Assembly: GCA_001917435.1 (NCBI GenBank)
Contig: MNEA01000136.1
Location: 1-40,941, forward strand
Source: Acidobacteria bacterium 13_2_20CM_2_57_6
GTDB taxonomy: Bacteria; Acidobacteriota; Terriglobia; Acidiferrales; UBA7541
Length of the DNA stretch: 40,941 nucleotides
Reading direction: 5' to 3'
Shown here: in pieces, positions 31,139 to 40,678 of the stretch
Numbering within the stretch: the first letter of the stretch is position 1
How the letters are laid out: each line of letters opens with the position of its first letter
Program-made: the position numbers and the translations under genes
The notes under the pieces: generated by a model
What the model was told of the DNA's origin: nothing
The model's input: only the letters and a program-made list of their open reading frames with translations
The model's database searches: none

Positions 31139-33090
31139 GCGCGTTCGAGCTCTTCTTCCAGCAACTGTTTGTGATACAAATCCGCGTAGTAACCGCCGCG
31201 CGCGAGCAGTTCGTCGTGCGTGCCGCACTCGGCGATGGCGCCTTCGACTAGGACAACGATTTGATCGGCGTCGCGGACGGTCGAGGTGCGATGCGAGATC
31301 AGAATGGTGGTGCGACCTTGCATGATTCCGCGCAAGCCATTGAGAATGCGTTCTTCAGTTTGGGTGTCGACGCTCGAGAGCGCGTCGTCGAGGATCAGAA
31401 TGCGTGGATCGCGGACAACGGCTCGCGCAATCGCGGCGCGCTGCTTTTGTCCGCCGGAGAGAGTGATGCCGCGCTCGCCGACCATGGTTTCGTAGGATGT
31501 GGCGAAGTCCTGGACGTCGCCATGCAGGCTGGCAATTTCGGATGCTTCGCGGACGCGCTGCTCGTCATAGTCCGGCAGGCCGAAGGCGATGTTGCCGCCG
31601 ACGGTTTCGCCAAACAAGTAGGTATCCTGCGGCACAAAACCGATGGACTGGCGCAAGGTAGTGAGAGGCCACTCGCGAATGGGACGGCCGTCGATCAAGA
31701 CGCAGTCATCGGGCGCTTCCCAGAGACGCGCGATGAGAGCGGCGAGGGTGGTTTTGCCGCTGCCGGTGGGGCCGACGATGGCGAGGGTCGAGCCGGCAGG
31801 AACCTTCAAATGAATGTCGCGAAGCACCGGATGCGGACCGCTGCCGTTGGACTTGGAAGCGCCATTCGTGCCCGCTCCGGAGAGAGTCGTGGGGTAAGTG
31901 AAGGTGAGATGGCGGAATTCAATTTCGCCGCGCGGCTTGGCGCCTTCCGGAACTTTCGCGTGGCGGTCATCAATATTGGGCTTGGCGGTGAGGATGTAGT
32001 TGAGACGGCCCATGGAAGCGGCGCCGCGTTGAAAAATGTTAGTGACCCATCCGAGGGCGATCATCGGCCACACAAGCTGTGTCAGGTATCCGTTGAAGGC
32101 AATGAAAGCGCCGAGCGAAATCTGGTGGCTGAAGACCTGATGACCACCTTGCCAAAGAACGATGAGAAAGCTTGTCCCAATAAGCGTCTGAAGCGACGGC
32201 ATGAACATGCTCCAGATTCGAATAAGGCGGACGTTTCGCGAAACATACTCGCGGTTGGGCCCGTCGAAGCCGCGGATCTCCGCTTCTTCCTGGGCATAAG
32301 CGCGAACGACGCGCACACCGGCAAGATTTTCCTGGACGCGAGCGGTGAGCGTGGCGAGCGCCGCCTGAATGCTTTCGTACAGGTCGTGAATTGTCTTGCC
32401 AAAGAACCACACGGCGACGGCCACCACCGGCGCGGGGAGCAGAACCCAGAGCGTGAGCGAGGGCGAAAGGGTGACCATAACCAAAATAGCCAAGATCATG
32501 GTGACGATGGTTGTAGCGGTGTACATGATGCCCGGGCCGAGGACCATGCGGACGGCGTTCAGGTCGTTGGTCGCGCGGGACATCAGTTCGCCAGTGCGAT
32601 TGCGAACGTAGAACTCAGGCTCGAGGATCAGCAAGCGCTTCAAAAGATCGTTGCGAATGTCGAACTCGATGTCGCGGGAGACGCCGATGAGCGTCCAGCG
32701 GGCCGAGAAAGAAAGGATCCCTTTAATCGCCACGCACAAAACGACGATGAGACAATAGATGCCCAGCGTGCGGCGGCTGCTCGGCGCGTAGAAAGGAATG
32801 AAGTTGGTTAGCCTCGACGCGTTCAAGCCCAGGACAAGAGGAGCCCCTCCAGTCTGAGTGGAGTGCTGAAAAGGAACGGAGTTGCCCGCTAACACGTCCG
32901 TCATGATGCCCGGGACAAGGGGGATTACGTTGCCGACGGCGCCCATCAAGACGACCGTGAGCAGGCCGAATACAATGCCGCCGGTGTAGCGCCGCAGATA
33001 CGGCATCAAGCCGCGCAACCCTCTGTCGTGCGGAGCTTGGCGCGGGCTATTGGATGCCCGATTGCTTGCGGCCGTCGGGGCAGCGCTCAT
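31135..33090 (-). CDS. ABC exporter half-transporter with degenerate Walker B (LILDDALSSVD)
   Basis: 651 residues: six-helix exporter domain (LRRYTGGIVFGLLTVVLMGA onward) and NBD with Walker A GPTGSGKT, signature LSGGQ, Walker B LILDDALSSVD and H-loop SHRTST. The catalytic Glu after Walker B is Asp, the mark of the degenerate subunit in heterodimeric exporters (TM287, BmrC). The partner has the deviating LSVGQ signature, and these two features fall in the same composite ATP site, so the pair forms one degenerate and one active site. The start overlaps the lipoprotein stop and the stop overlaps the partner start (both ATGA), so the three genes are tightly coupled. Confidence 0.9.
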   Translation of the reverse strand: MSAAPTAASNRASNSPRQAPHDRGLRGLMPYLRRYTGGIVFGLLTVVLMGAVGNVIPLVPGIMTDVLAGNSVPFQHSTQTGGAPLVLGLNASRLTNFIPFYAPSSRRTLGIYCLIVVLCVAIKGILSFSARWTLIGVSRDIEFDIRNDLLKRLLILEPEFYVRNRTGELMSRATNDLNAVRMVLGPGIMYTATTIVTMILAILVMVTLSPSLTLWVLLPAPVVAVAVWFFGKTIHDLYESIQAALATLTARVQENLAGVRVVRAYAQEEAEIRGFDGPNREYVSRNVRLIRIWSMFMPSLQTLIGTSFLIVLWQGGHQVFSHQISLGAFIAFNGYLTQLVWPMIALGWVTNIFQRGAASMGRLNYILTAKPNIDDRHAKVPEGAKPRGEIEFRHLTFTYPTTLSGAGTNGASKSNGSGPHPVLRDIHLKVPAGSTLAIVGPTGSGKTTLAALIARLWEAPDDCVLIDGRPIREWPLTTLRQSIGFVPQDTYLFGETVGGNIAFGLPDYDEQRVREASEIASLHGDVQDFATSYETMVGERGITLSGGQKQRAAIARAVVRDPRILILDDALSSVDTQTEERILNGLRGIMQGRTTILISHRTSTVRDADQIVVLVEGAIAECGTHDELLARGGYYADLYHKQLLEEELERA

Positions 33091-33785
33091 CGCAGCACGG
33101 ACCTCGGATCTTGCATAGACGGTGATTCGGGGAGGAAGTGCTCGTAGGAGCGGTCGAGCGACTGGTAGCGCTTGGTCTGCGGATTCCAGCGGACGCCGAT
33201 AGGCAAAACGTGCGAATCGGTTATGCCTTTCAGAGGCGTGAAATAGAGTTGCAAACCCTTTTCACCGTTTTGCTCGTACTGCAGCCGCCAACCAGTCACC
33301 GGCGCCAACGGTGTCAAACCCAGAAAACCCTTTTGGTTTTTCAGGTGTTCATCGCAGCGCAGCACTTCCGCCCATTGTCCATCGGTATTTTCGGCTACGA
33401 CAACGCGAGTCACGATCGTTCCAGGCAAATTGTTGGTTGGTGTCTTCGGCACGACGTTTGCTGCCAGAAATTCCTGCTTCCCGTTCTTGGCGAGATCCCC
33501 GAACACCAGCACTTGAGACTCACTTCCCAGCAGCGACTGGGACGCCGACTGAATCTCTTCGGGTACGACCGGTTCCGCAGGCTTGGTTTCGGCCTGAGTG
33601 GCAGACTTTGGAGCATCCGTGCCACATCCGCTCAGAAGAATAGACAGGGACAGAAAACTCAGCGAGAAAATCAGGGGGATTCTCCACCCGCGGGCCGAGC
33701 CAGCGCCAGGGCCCACTCCTAGGAAGGACGGACTGATACACGCCTCGTTAGCACACGAACAGTTACTTTGGGAAGTTTTCTCCAT
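33087..33785 (-). CDS. Predicted lipoprotein of unknown function
   Basis: About 232 residues. A hydrophobic stretch (WRIPLIFSLSFLSLSILLSG) ends in a clear lipobox, LLSGC, so the mature protein starts with a lipid-modified Cys and is anchored in the membrane facing the periplasm. The rest (VLVFGDLAKNGKQEFLAANV, VTRVVVAENTDGQWAEVL, YFTPLKGITDSHVLPIGVRW) resembles beta-rich domains with no family I recognise. The start is uncertain: ATG 33785 puts 40-plus residues before the signal helix, and the frame opens to 33893. The stop overlaps the ABC start by 4 bases (ATGA), suggesting that it works with the exporter, perhaps as an accessory or cargo-handling factor. Confidence 0.68.
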   Translation of the reverse strand: MEKTSQSNCSCANEACISPSFLGVGPGAGSARGWRIPLIFSLSFLSLSILLSGCGTDAPKSATQAETKPAEPVVPEEIQSASQSLLGSESQVLVFGDLAKNGKQEFLAANVVPKTPTNNLPGTIVTRVVVAENTDGQWAEVLRCDEHLKNQKGFLGLTPLAPVTGWRLQYEQNGEKGLQLYFTPLKGITDSHVLPIGVRWNPQTKRYQSLDRSYEHFLPESPSMQDPRSVLR

Positions 33786-33989
33786 CAGAAATTTGCCGCC
33801 GTGGGCGCTATTTTCCAACCTCCGCCCAGGCGTTTCATCCTTCTCTGGCTCTGGCATGCACGGCACTTTTATCTTCGCGGGGCACAAACTCAACCCGTTT
33901 CACCAGAACGCTTACCCTAGCAATTCTAACCGTTGCCTGCCCCTGGGGGAAGGACTCCGCGAATTGGGCTTGTCCAAGATTGGAATGAG

Positions 33990-34670
33990 CTAGCGCTGCG
34001 CAAGTATGGCGTCTAGCCGCGCTTCAAAATTCTCTTCTCCTTCAGACCAAAGCTCGCTGCGCTCCACCGGCAGCGCGCGCTCGATCGCATCCACCCAATT
34101 GAACAATTGTTGGATGTTTTCGCGGGTCTTGGAGTGATATTCCTTCAGGTTGCCGCTCGCCGCCATCCATCGCCGGAACGTATGCTCCAAGGGATGATCC
34201 GAGGAATTGAAAGGATTCGACGCCGCTCCCGGCGCCAGCAGCCCTCCGTGCCCCGTAAAAAAGTGCTCGAAGCCCAAGTCAGCCATGAAATGGCCGGCCG
34301 TGGACGCGAGCCCGTCGTCGTACTCCTGCCCGTGGCATGTCAACACTAAAGGCTCGGGTTTGTGCTGCCACTTTAGGCTTTCGATATCGAACCCCCACAA
34401 GTCCCATTTGGCGCTGGCGATATACGCGGTGTCCGCGTTGAGGTGCTGGGCCGCGAGCGCCGCAACTTCCGCGGGCCCGGTCTTGAGCGGGCGCAAATCC
34501 CATTCCGCAACGGGCGTCTCCGTCGCGTCCACGGCCTGAACGATAAGCTCGCTAAAAGTAGTTTGCGCCGCTGAAAGCGGCGCGGTGGTCATAAACCGCG
34601 CGAATTCGGCAATCATTGTTTCCAGCGAAAAATCGCGCGTCCACACGCGCAGGTAAGCATGGTTGGCCAT
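33990..34670 (-). CDS. Conserved-looking hypothetical protein
   Basis: 226 residues, family not recognised. The N-terminus (MANHAYLRVWTRDFSLETMI, FARFMTTAPLSA) looks like a compact alpha/beta domain. The middle carries Trp/Asp/His-rich stretches (SAKWDLWGFDIESLKWQHKP, LVLTCHGQEYDDG) and GFEHFFTGHGGLL, then a helical end (ENIQQLFNWVDAIERALPV). No signal peptide or membrane helix. It lies 84 bases downstream of the PilZ/coiled-coil gene on the same strand, so the two may be co-transcribed. Confidence 0.6.
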   Translation of the reverse strand: MANHAYLRVWTRDFSLETMIAEFARFMTTAPLSAAQTTFSELIVQAVDATETPVAEWDLRPLKTGPAEVAALAAQHLNADTAYIASAKWDLWGFDIESLKWQHKPEPLVLTCHGQEYDDGLASTAGHFMADLGFEHFFTGHGGLLAPGAASNPFNSSDHPLEHTFRRWMAASGNLKEYHSKTRENIQQLFNWVDAIERALPVERSELWSEGEENFEARLDAILAQR

Positions 34671-34754
34671 GGTGGTTGGAACCTTCGGGATTATACCGGG
34701 CTATGCAGAGAAGTAGCGAATCAGCAGCCAGACGACGTTGGACAGCTTTAGGTT

Positions 34755-37571
34755 TCAGCTTCCCGTGTTGGCGCTCTTGGCGAGCGGAGGGGGCACCGTC
34801 GGCGACGTAAAACCCTGCGCCATTTCCCGCAGACGCTCCCGCAGGGATTCTCCTACGCCCTCGAACACCTGGCCGCACGCTGCGCGGAGTTTTTCATCGG
34901 CTGTGGCGGCAATTCGCGAAATCATCTCGCGCGACCGGTTATCCAGCGAGGCCACGGTTGCCAGCATCCACTGGTTAGAAACATTATCCAGGCGGCCCTT
35001 GTATTGCTCCGCGGCTTGTTCGCCCATCTGGTTGTAAATTCCGCGCATCTCTTGCTGATGCGCAACTGTCATGGCTTTCCAGGAATCCAGCAGCGGCCCA
35101 AATCCCTCCGAAACCTTCTTCTGAGCTTCCGCCACGCCCGCGTCAAGCGCACCGCTCATGGAGGACTGGAAGCGCCGCAAAAAAGCTTCCTGCTCGGCAG
35201 TCGTCTGTCGTGCCAACTCCGCACGCGTCGCGTCCAGTTGCTGACGCGTTGCTTCCGTGGAACGCTGGGCCTCTTCGTTGTATCCCTTCAGCTCTTCACG
35301 GCCGGTGCGCTGAATTTCATCGGTGAACGCCGCCACCGTGGTGTCCGCGGCTTCCGCAAAGAGCGCTCGCGCGCGCGCGAACGAATCCCGCACCAGCTCT
35401 TCCATCTGCGTTTGCGCATGCCCCACGAAGCTGCGGCTCGAATGATCCAGCTCGCTCGTGAAGACAGCGGAAACCTCTCCCGCCTTTTCCCTCAATTGGT
35501 TTCCAGCGTGCTCGATAGCCCGTTCCGTCTGGTTCTGAATCTGCGTCTGCGCCTTCTTTTCGTACCATTCCGCTGATTTGTGAAGCTCTTCGACCATCTG
35601 GTGTTTCAAATCGCCGGCTTTTCCTTCCAGTTCCGTCAGGTTGCGGTAGGTAATCGATTGCGAAGATTCCTGCAGGATTTGCTCGACGCTGCCCAAGTTC
35701 TCCCGGAAGCGAGCGAGCGATTCCGCGAAGGCTTCATCGGCGGAGTTGCGGATACGGTCTTGCTGCATCGTCAGCGCGGCATCCAGCAGCGAGCGGCCGC
35801 CTGCCAGCCTATGGACCGCTTCGTCGACGCTTGCGACCTGTGGCTGCACCACTTCTTTAATTTGCTCTTCAAACTGTGACACTGCCTGGCGGCTGGCCTC
35901 ATCAAATGTCGCACGAATTTTTGAATTGAGCTCGTCGGCGATCGCTTCGGAGCGGCGCTGCAATTCCTCGCGGTGCGGGTTCAATACCTTTTCGAGGTTT
36001 GATTGGAATCCAGCCAGGGCCTGCTGTTGCGCGTTTTCGAGCTGCGCTGAGTGTTGTTCGAGACGCTGGCCCGTTTCTCCCGCAACGGCCAGCACGGACT
36101 CTAGCCGTTGGGTCTGCTCCTGCAACGAGTCTCGCAACGCAGTCAGCCGCTGCTCTGCCTCTAGCGCGGTGTTTGCGGCGGATTCCCGCGCCGCCTTTGC
36201 ATGCCGCGCTATCTCATCCTGCAGCTGATCCATCCAGCCGCGCGCGTGCTCATTCAGCCCGCCCGCGGCGCGATCCTGGGCTTCCGCTAATGTGCTCTCC
36301 ATGGCTGCCTGCCAGCGCGCTTGCGCAGCTTCCAATTCAGCCGCAAGCTGCCCGTGCAAGGACGATTGCGCGGACGCCAGCGCGGCTGTTACCTGTTGCT
36401 GAATCTCCTGGGCCGCGGCGAGCAGCGCCTCACGCTGGGTGGACGCCGTTTCCTCCGCCCGCTTCGCCGTCTCCTCAAGTGCCTGCGTCGCTGACTCCGC
36501 GCGCGCAACAATTTTTGCTTCCAACTGCTCCGTCTGAACCTTCAACCGGGCAGCGGTTTCCTCTGCTTCCTGGCTGGCAGTTCGCAGAGCCTCCGCCGAC
36601 GTTTCCAGCCCCTGAGCGTGTTCGTCGCGCTGGGCGGCGCCTTGCCTCGAGAGATTCTCCGTCAGATCGCGTGTGAGTTGTTCGAGCTGGGGCGCCAGCC
36701 ACCGCGGCAATTCCGTGCGCAGCGCCTCGGCCGCTGCCGCATGTGCCGTTCGTGAATGCTCATCCGCTTCGTGCTGGAACTTCTCAATAGCCTGGACGGT
36801 CTCATTTTCGATTACCGCGCGTCCTGCAGCAAACTTCTGCTCCCACTGCTCGAACGACAGACGCCGCTCCGCCGACACCGCCTGGGAAGCCGCCTCTCGC
36901 GTCGCCGCCTGGATTTGCTGTTTGGCGTCGGCCACCAATCGCGCCACTTGCCGCGCCAACTGCAGCGATGCATCCGTTGTGCTCGCAGGAGAAGGGAATT
37001 GCCTTAGATTGTCCGTTTCCTCGGACAGCGGAACATCAGCTTCCTCCAAATGCGGCAGGGCATCCGATTTGTCCGGCTGAGGCGGCAATGGCGACGACTC
37101 CGGCGGCGCATCCAACTTCACTACGAACTGCCCGGCTTCGGGGAATGCGGTCCAGTCTTCCGGGGGAAAGCCAATGCCCCAAACGTTGCCGGAAACTTCC
37201 AGTTCCAGCGCCACTTGAAAGAGCTGGCGAACAGTTCGAGGCCGCTGAATCCATGCCACGCGTCCCCGCACCGTGCGAGGTGGCTGGCCAGTTTCCGGGT
37301 GCGGGATTTCCATGGTCACCCACATATTTTTTAGCACGTAATGCTTCGACTGGTAGCGGCAGCCATGGCAATTGATAATCAGCGAGGAGGTTCGCTCCAC
37401 GAAGGGACGCCCCAGTGCATCGACACCTGTCACCACCAGCGGAACGGCTTGCACGATCCGCGTGCTGCGGCGTTTCCTTAATTCCGCACTGGCGTTGTTG
37501 GCGTTCTCAGACACCATTTCCAATGTCTCGTCGGCAAAATTGCTGCCTGAATCGTTCATACAAGCCACCAC
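34755..37571 (-). CDS. PilZ-domain protein with a very long coiled coil
   Basis: About 938 residues. Residues 30-150 form a PilZ-like domain: KRRSTRIVQAVPLVVTGVDA keeps the RxxxR part of the c-di-GMP motif, but the second part (D/N-x-S-x-x-G) reads IINCHG, so c-di-GMP binding is doubtful. From about residue 190 to 900 the sequence is nearly all heptad-type coiled coil rich in Ala, Glu, Gln and Arg (QLARQVARLVADAKQQIQAA; EETAARLKVQTEQLEAKIVA), like apolipoprotein or chemoreceptor helices. No membrane helix is seen. It may be a cytosolic filament or scaffold. The start is GTG 37571 (GAGGG 6 bases upstream) or ATG 37559. Confidence 0.75.
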   Translation of the reverse strand: MVACMNDSGSNFADETLEMVSENANNASAELRKRRSTRIVQAVPLVVTGVDALGRPFVERTSSLIINCHGCRYQSKHYVLKNMWVTMEIPHPETGQPPRTVRGRVAWIQRPRTVRQLFQVALELEVSGNVWGIGFPPEDWTAFPEAGQFVVKLDAPPESSPLPPQPDKSDALPHLEEADVPLSEETDNLRQFPSPASTTDASLQLARQVARLVADAKQQIQAATREAASQAVSAERRLSFEQWEQKFAAGRAVIENETVQAIEKFQHEADEHSRTAHAAAAEALRTELPRWLAPQLEQLTRDLTENLSRQGAAQRDEHAQGLETSAEALRTASQEAEETAARLKVQTEQLEAKIVARAESATQALEETAKRAEETASTQREALLAAAQEIQQQVTAALASAQSSLHGQLAAELEAAQARWQAAMESTLAEAQDRAAGGLNEHARGWMDQLQDEIARHAKAARESAANTALEAEQRLTALRDSLQEQTQRLESVLAVAGETGQRLEQHSAQLENAQQQALAGFQSNLEKVLNPHREELQRRSEAIADELNSKIRATFDEASRQAVSQFEEQIKEVVQPQVASVDEAVHRLAGGRSLLDAALTMQQDRIRNSADEAFAESLARFRENLGSVEQILQESSQSITYRNLTELEGKAGDLKHQMVEELHKSAEWYEKKAQTQIQNQTERAIEHAGNQLREKAGEVSAVFTSELDHSSRSFVGHAQTQMEELVRDSFARARALFAEAADTTVAAFTDEIQRTGREELKGYNEEAQRSTEATRQQLDATRAELARQTTAEQEAFLRRFQSSMSGALDAGVAEAQKKVSEGFGPLLDSWKAMTVAHQQEMRGIYNQMGEQAAEQYKGRLDNVSNQWMLATVASLDNRSREMISRIAATADEKLRAACGQVFEGVGESLRERLREMAQGFTSPTVPPPLAKSANTGS

Positions 37572-37620
37572 CGGCCCTCAGTATTTTAAGATTTCGCGCA
37601 GACGATTGAAATCGCTGCAT

Positions 37621-37956
37621 CTACTTCATCGCGTCACTTTGCGGAGTACCTTCCGAGGTCGGCCTGCGGTGCGTGCCCGTTAGGAACATCCATGCTTCCT
37701 TTGCAACCCAGATTGGCCCTACCAGCAAATAGATCGGTCCCTGAAAAAACGCCGGATGGTTTCCCTCGATCCGGTGGCCGAGAAAAAGAAGCACCCATCC
37801 GCCTAGAAAAAATCCCGCTGCCAAAATCCATTTTGCGAAAAGCAGAAGGACAACCCCGGCAAAAATTATCGGGATGCCCACGCCATGGAGGAATTTGTTC
37901 CAGCCGGATTCGTGCTCGTGGTCGTACTGCGTCATGTAGTGCGCCAGGCTCGGCAT
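37621..37956 (-). CDS. Mpo1-like (DUF962) membrane protein
   Basis: 111 residues. The DUF962/Mpo1 pattern is present: HYMTQYDHEHESGWNKFLHGVGIP, three to four hydrophobic helices, and GHRIEGNHPAFFQGP. The paired His residues (HxxxH-like HEHESGWNKFLH and GHRIEGNHP) would bind iron. Yeast Mpo1 is a 2-hydroxy fatty acid dioxygenase in alpha-oxidation; bacterial members are little studied. AGGAGG lies 8 bases before the ATG. A candidate -10 (TATAGA) and a hairpin are in the 215-base gap before it, so it may have its own promoter. Confidence 0.85.
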   Translation of the reverse strand: MPSLAHYMTQYDHEHESGWNKFLHGVGIPIIFAGVVLLLFAKWILAAGFFLGGWVLLFLGHRIEGNHPAFFQGPIYLLVGPIWVAKEAWMFLTGTHRRPTSEGTPQSDAMK

Positions 37957-38171
37957 TCAGCGCACCTCCTGTCAGCCATGTGCGGGCTGCCCAAGGTTCG
38001 GTGGGAGACAACCACCTTGGGAATGAGATTCTATACCTAACGGTGAGGATTGGCTAGAGCGTCCTGAGCGTACTAAGAGTCATGCTGCTCTTTGCCTATT
38101 GCGGTCTAAAACGACGCGGCCGTTTGAGGCAGGGAAAGTGGGTCTTTTTGAATGCAGCAGGGGGACGAACC

Positions 38172-38771
38172 CTACAAGTCGCGTCGTCCTTCCATGGCCT
38201 TCAACATGGTCACTTCGTCGGCATACTCCAGGTCCGCCCCCACGGGAATTCCGACACCGATTCGCGTGACGCGCACGCCTAGTGGCTTCAATAGTTTCGA
38301 AAGGTAGACTGCCGTGGCTTCGCCCTCGGCCGTGGGATTCGTGGCGATAATGATTTCTTCAACGGCGCCGCCTTTTAGGCGCTCGATCAACGACTTGATA
38401 TGGAGTTGCTCCGGTCCGCGGCCGGAAAGCGGCGAGAGCGACCCGCCCAGCACGTGATACATCCCGCTGTACGTCCGCGTTTTTTCGATGGCCATGATGT
38501 TGTGCGCTTCTTCGACCACGCAAATCGTTTTCTTGCTGCGCGTCGGGCCCACACAGTACAAGCATGGATCGGAATCGGTGATGTTGGAGCAGATCGAGCA
38601 GGCGCGGATTTTTTCTTTGGCGTCGCGAATGGCGTCCGCCAGCGCCAGCGCGTCCTCGGGTGCCGCTCGCAGCAGGTGAAACGCCAAGCGCTGCGCGGTC
38701 TTCTGGCCAATCCCTGGGAGATGTTTCAGTTCATTGATGAGTCGTTCGACGGGCGCGGCAAAATCGGGCAT
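38172..38771 (-). CDS. recR: Recombination mediator RecR
   Basis: 199 residues. N-terminal helix-hairpin-helix ([20 protein letters not shown]), four-cysteine zinc finger ([16 protein letters not shown]), Toprim domain ([37 protein letters not shown]) and the C-terminal [20 protein letters not shown] block. RecR works with RecO/RecF to load RecA on gapped DNA. The ATG at 38771 gives the standard start [16 protein letters not shown]; the frame is open 12 codons upstream but those residues are Cys-rich and atypical. dnaX and ybaB, its frequent neighbours, are not here. Confidence 0.93.
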   Translation of the reverse strand: MPDFAAPVERLINELKHLPGIGQKTAQRLAFHLLRAAPEDALALADAIRDAKEKIRACSICSNITDSDPCLYCVGPTRSKKTICVVEEAHNIMAIEKTRTYSGMYHVLGGSLSPLSGRGPEQLHIKSLIERLKGGAVEEIIIATNPTAEGEATAVYLSKLLKPLGVRVTRIGVGIPVGADLEYADEVTMLKAMEGRRDL

Positions 38772-38812
38772 GCAGCATGTGTAGCATAGGCGCGCGCAAT
38801 AGCGCAAACCGT

Positions 38813-39295
38813 CTAAAGATCGCGATACATAATGTACGCGTCGACGTATCCCCGCGTCGGGTGCTCGAAGGCACGGGGCAGACGCCCCGCAATCTCAAAA
38901 CCAAAGCTCTGCCATAGCCGGACTGCGCGTTCGTTGGTACTGATCACGAAATTGTATTGCATGGAGCGAAATCCACGTGCCCGCGCTCGGTCCAACGAAT
39001 GCGCGCACATCGCCCGACCCACGCCGCGGCCCGCCGCCGTCACTGCAGTCATGTAGCCACAATTGGCGACGTGAGATCCGCCGCCTTTTTGGTTCGCTTG
39101 CAGGCTATAGGTTCCAACGATACTGCCATTGTCTTCGGCGACGAAAACCTCGCGCTCACCGGAAAACCAGTATGCGAGCGCACTCGCTTTATCCATGTCA
39201 CGCGGCAGCGTATAAGTCTCGCCGGCCCGAAGGATGGGCTCCATGATGGTCCAAATCGCGTTCTTGTCCGCGGCGGTGGCGGGCCGGATCAGCAT
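38813..39295 (-). CDS. GNAT family N-acetyltransferase
   Basis: 160 residues with the GNAT fold: [38 protein letters not shown], the acetyl-CoA loop [18 protein letters not shown] (Q/RxxGxG/A type) and [20 protein letters not shown]. The substrate is unknown (amine or amino-acid/peptide N-terminus acetylation in the family). The end ([20 protein letters not shown]) is a typical C-terminal strand. It lies 41 bases before recR on the same strand and 90 bases after the DEAD-box helicase gene, with a strong hairpin in that gap. Confidence 0.85.
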   Translation of the reverse strand: MLIRPATAADKNAIWTIMEPILRAGETYTLPRDMDKASALAYWFSGEREVFVAEDNGSIVGTYSLQANQKGGGSHVANCGYMTAVTAAGRGVGRAMCAHSLDRARARGFRSMQYNFVISTNERAVRLWQSFGFEIAGRLPRAFEHPTRGYVDAYIMYRDL

Positions 39296-39329
39296 CCTCG
39301 TAGTTTGCCACGAGTCCTTGGAAATACAG

Positions 39330-39361
39330 GCGGGTTCCCCCGAACTGATGGGGGAGCCCGC
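39330..39361 (-). other. Strong GC-rich hairpin between the DEAD-box helicase and GNAT genes
   Basis: On the minus strand GCGGG-c-TCCCCC pairs with GGGGGA-a-CCCGC across an 8-base loop, giving 11 bp with one mismatch. No T-run follows, so it is not a standard intrinsic terminator. It could be an mRNA-stabilising or processing stem-loop after the helicase gene. Confidence 0.55.
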
Positions 39362-39385
39362 GCTTCGAGTCTCGATTAGACTTGC

Positions 39386-40678
39386 CTAGTTTTCGCACTG
39401 CGCCTGGAAAACTTCGCCGGGAAGAACGAATCTTCGAGGCCGCTGAACGGATTCAACACGAGGCAGATTGACTGGCAGCCGTTCCTGTTTCTCGGGAAGC
39501 CCAGCCGTTTCATCCGCGCGCAGGCGCTCCATCTTGATGCCGAGCGCACGCTCCAGCTGGAACAACTCGGACCGCTGCTCTTTGACGAAGAGCGTGGAAG
39601 CCACGCCGTGTCCGCCATTGCGTCCGGTTCGCCCGACGCGGTGGATGAAATTCTCCGCCACTTCCGGCAGATCGTAGTTGATGACGTGCGCGATGTCCTG
39701 CACGTGAATCCCGCGCGAAGCCAGGTCCGTAGCCACCAGCACGCGGAAGCGGCCCTGCTGAAACCCTGCCAGCGCCGTGGTCCGCTGCGATTGTGAGCGG
39801 TCGCCATGAATCATGCCCGCGGAGAAGCCTCTGCGATTCAAGCTCTCGGCAATCCGTTCGGTTCCGCGCTTGGTTCGAGCAAACACTAGGCACTTTCCCG
39901 TTTCTTTGGCCAGCAAGCGCTGCAACATTTCTTGCTTGCGGTCCATCGCAACTTCAAACGCCTGGATGCGGACGTTTTCCGAAGGCTTCGAGGTCGAACC
40001 AAACGAAAGGCGCACAGCGTTACGAAGATAATCCTTCACGACGCGCGCCATGTCGCCTTCCATCGTTGCGGAGAAGCACATGGTCTGCCGCTCTTTCGGA
40101 AGGATCGATACGATGCGCCGGATTGCGGGGAGGAATCCCATGTCCAGCATGCGATCGGCTTCATCTAGGATGAGCATGCGCAGCGCATTAAAATGGAAAA
40201 GCCTGCGATCGAGATAATCTTCGAGCCGCCCAGGGGTCGCCACCACCAACCGTGCTCCTTTGCGAATGGCCTGGAGCTGGCCTCCCTCGGCCAATCCGCC
40301 GACAACCAGCGCTGCAGGCAGAAGCTGATTGCCGCGCAGCTTGTTAAATTGATCCACCACTTGCATTGCAAGTTCGCGGGTGGGAACCAGCACCAGCGCC
40401 GCGATTCCCGGAGTCTTATCCTTGAGCAGCCGCTCAATCACCGGAATCAGGAACGCCAGCGTTTTGCCGGTTCCCGTCTGCGCCGTGGCCAGCACATCCT
40501 TGCCTTCCAGCGCTTGCGGGATTGCCGCAGCCTGGACCGGCGTGGGCGTGGTAAACCGCGCCGCGGCCAACCGCTCCTTCATGTAAGGAGAAATCAGCAT
40601 TTCGGAAAATCGCGCTGACGCGCGTTCCGGCAGAGTCTCCGAGGAGCGTTCTGCATTCACTTCTGAAACATTCAACAT
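39386..40678 (-). CDS. DEAD-box ATP-dependent RNA helicase (RhlE-like)
   Basis: 430 residues. All DEAD-box motifs are present: Q motif (FTTPTPVQAAAIPQAL), motif I AQTGTGKT, PTRELAMQ, TPGRLEDYL, motif II DEAD (LILDEADRMLDMGF), SAT (CFSATMEGDM), GMIHGDRSQ, TDLASRGIHVQDI and motif VI HRVGRTGR. The C-terminal tail (about 60 residues) is short. RhlE/CsdA-type helicases remodel rRNA and mRNA, often in the cold. The frame begins at ATG 40678 with only a weak ribosome site. About 260 bases upstream lie before the window edge and may hold a long 5' leader, as in cold-shock helicases. Confidence 0.9.
   Translation of the reverse strand: MLNVSEVNAERSSETLPERASARFSEMLISPYMKERLAAARFTTPTPVQAAAIPQALEGKDVLATAQTGTGKTLAFLIPVIERLLKDKTPGIAALVLVPTRELAMQVVDQFNKLRGNQLLPAALVVGGLAEGGQLQAIRKGARLVVATPGRLEDYLDRRLFHFNALRMLILDEADRMLDMGFLPAIRRIVSILPKERQTMCFSATMEGDMARVVKDYLRNAVRLSFGSTSKPSENVRIQAFEVAMDRKQEMLQRLLAKETGKCLVFARTKRGTERIAESLNRRGFSAGMIHGDRSQSQRTTALAGFQQGRFRVLVATDLASRGIHVQDIAHVINYDLPEVAENFIHRVGRTGRNGGHGVASTLFVKEQRSELFQLERALGIKMERLRADETAGLPEKQERLPVNLPRVESVQRPRRFVLPGEVFQAQCEN

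Noticed and set aside
30077..32811. Long plus-strand ORFs opposite the two ABC transporter genes
   Set aside because: They are antisense shadows of GC-rich codons, rich in Gly/Glu/Asp, with no recognisable domain.
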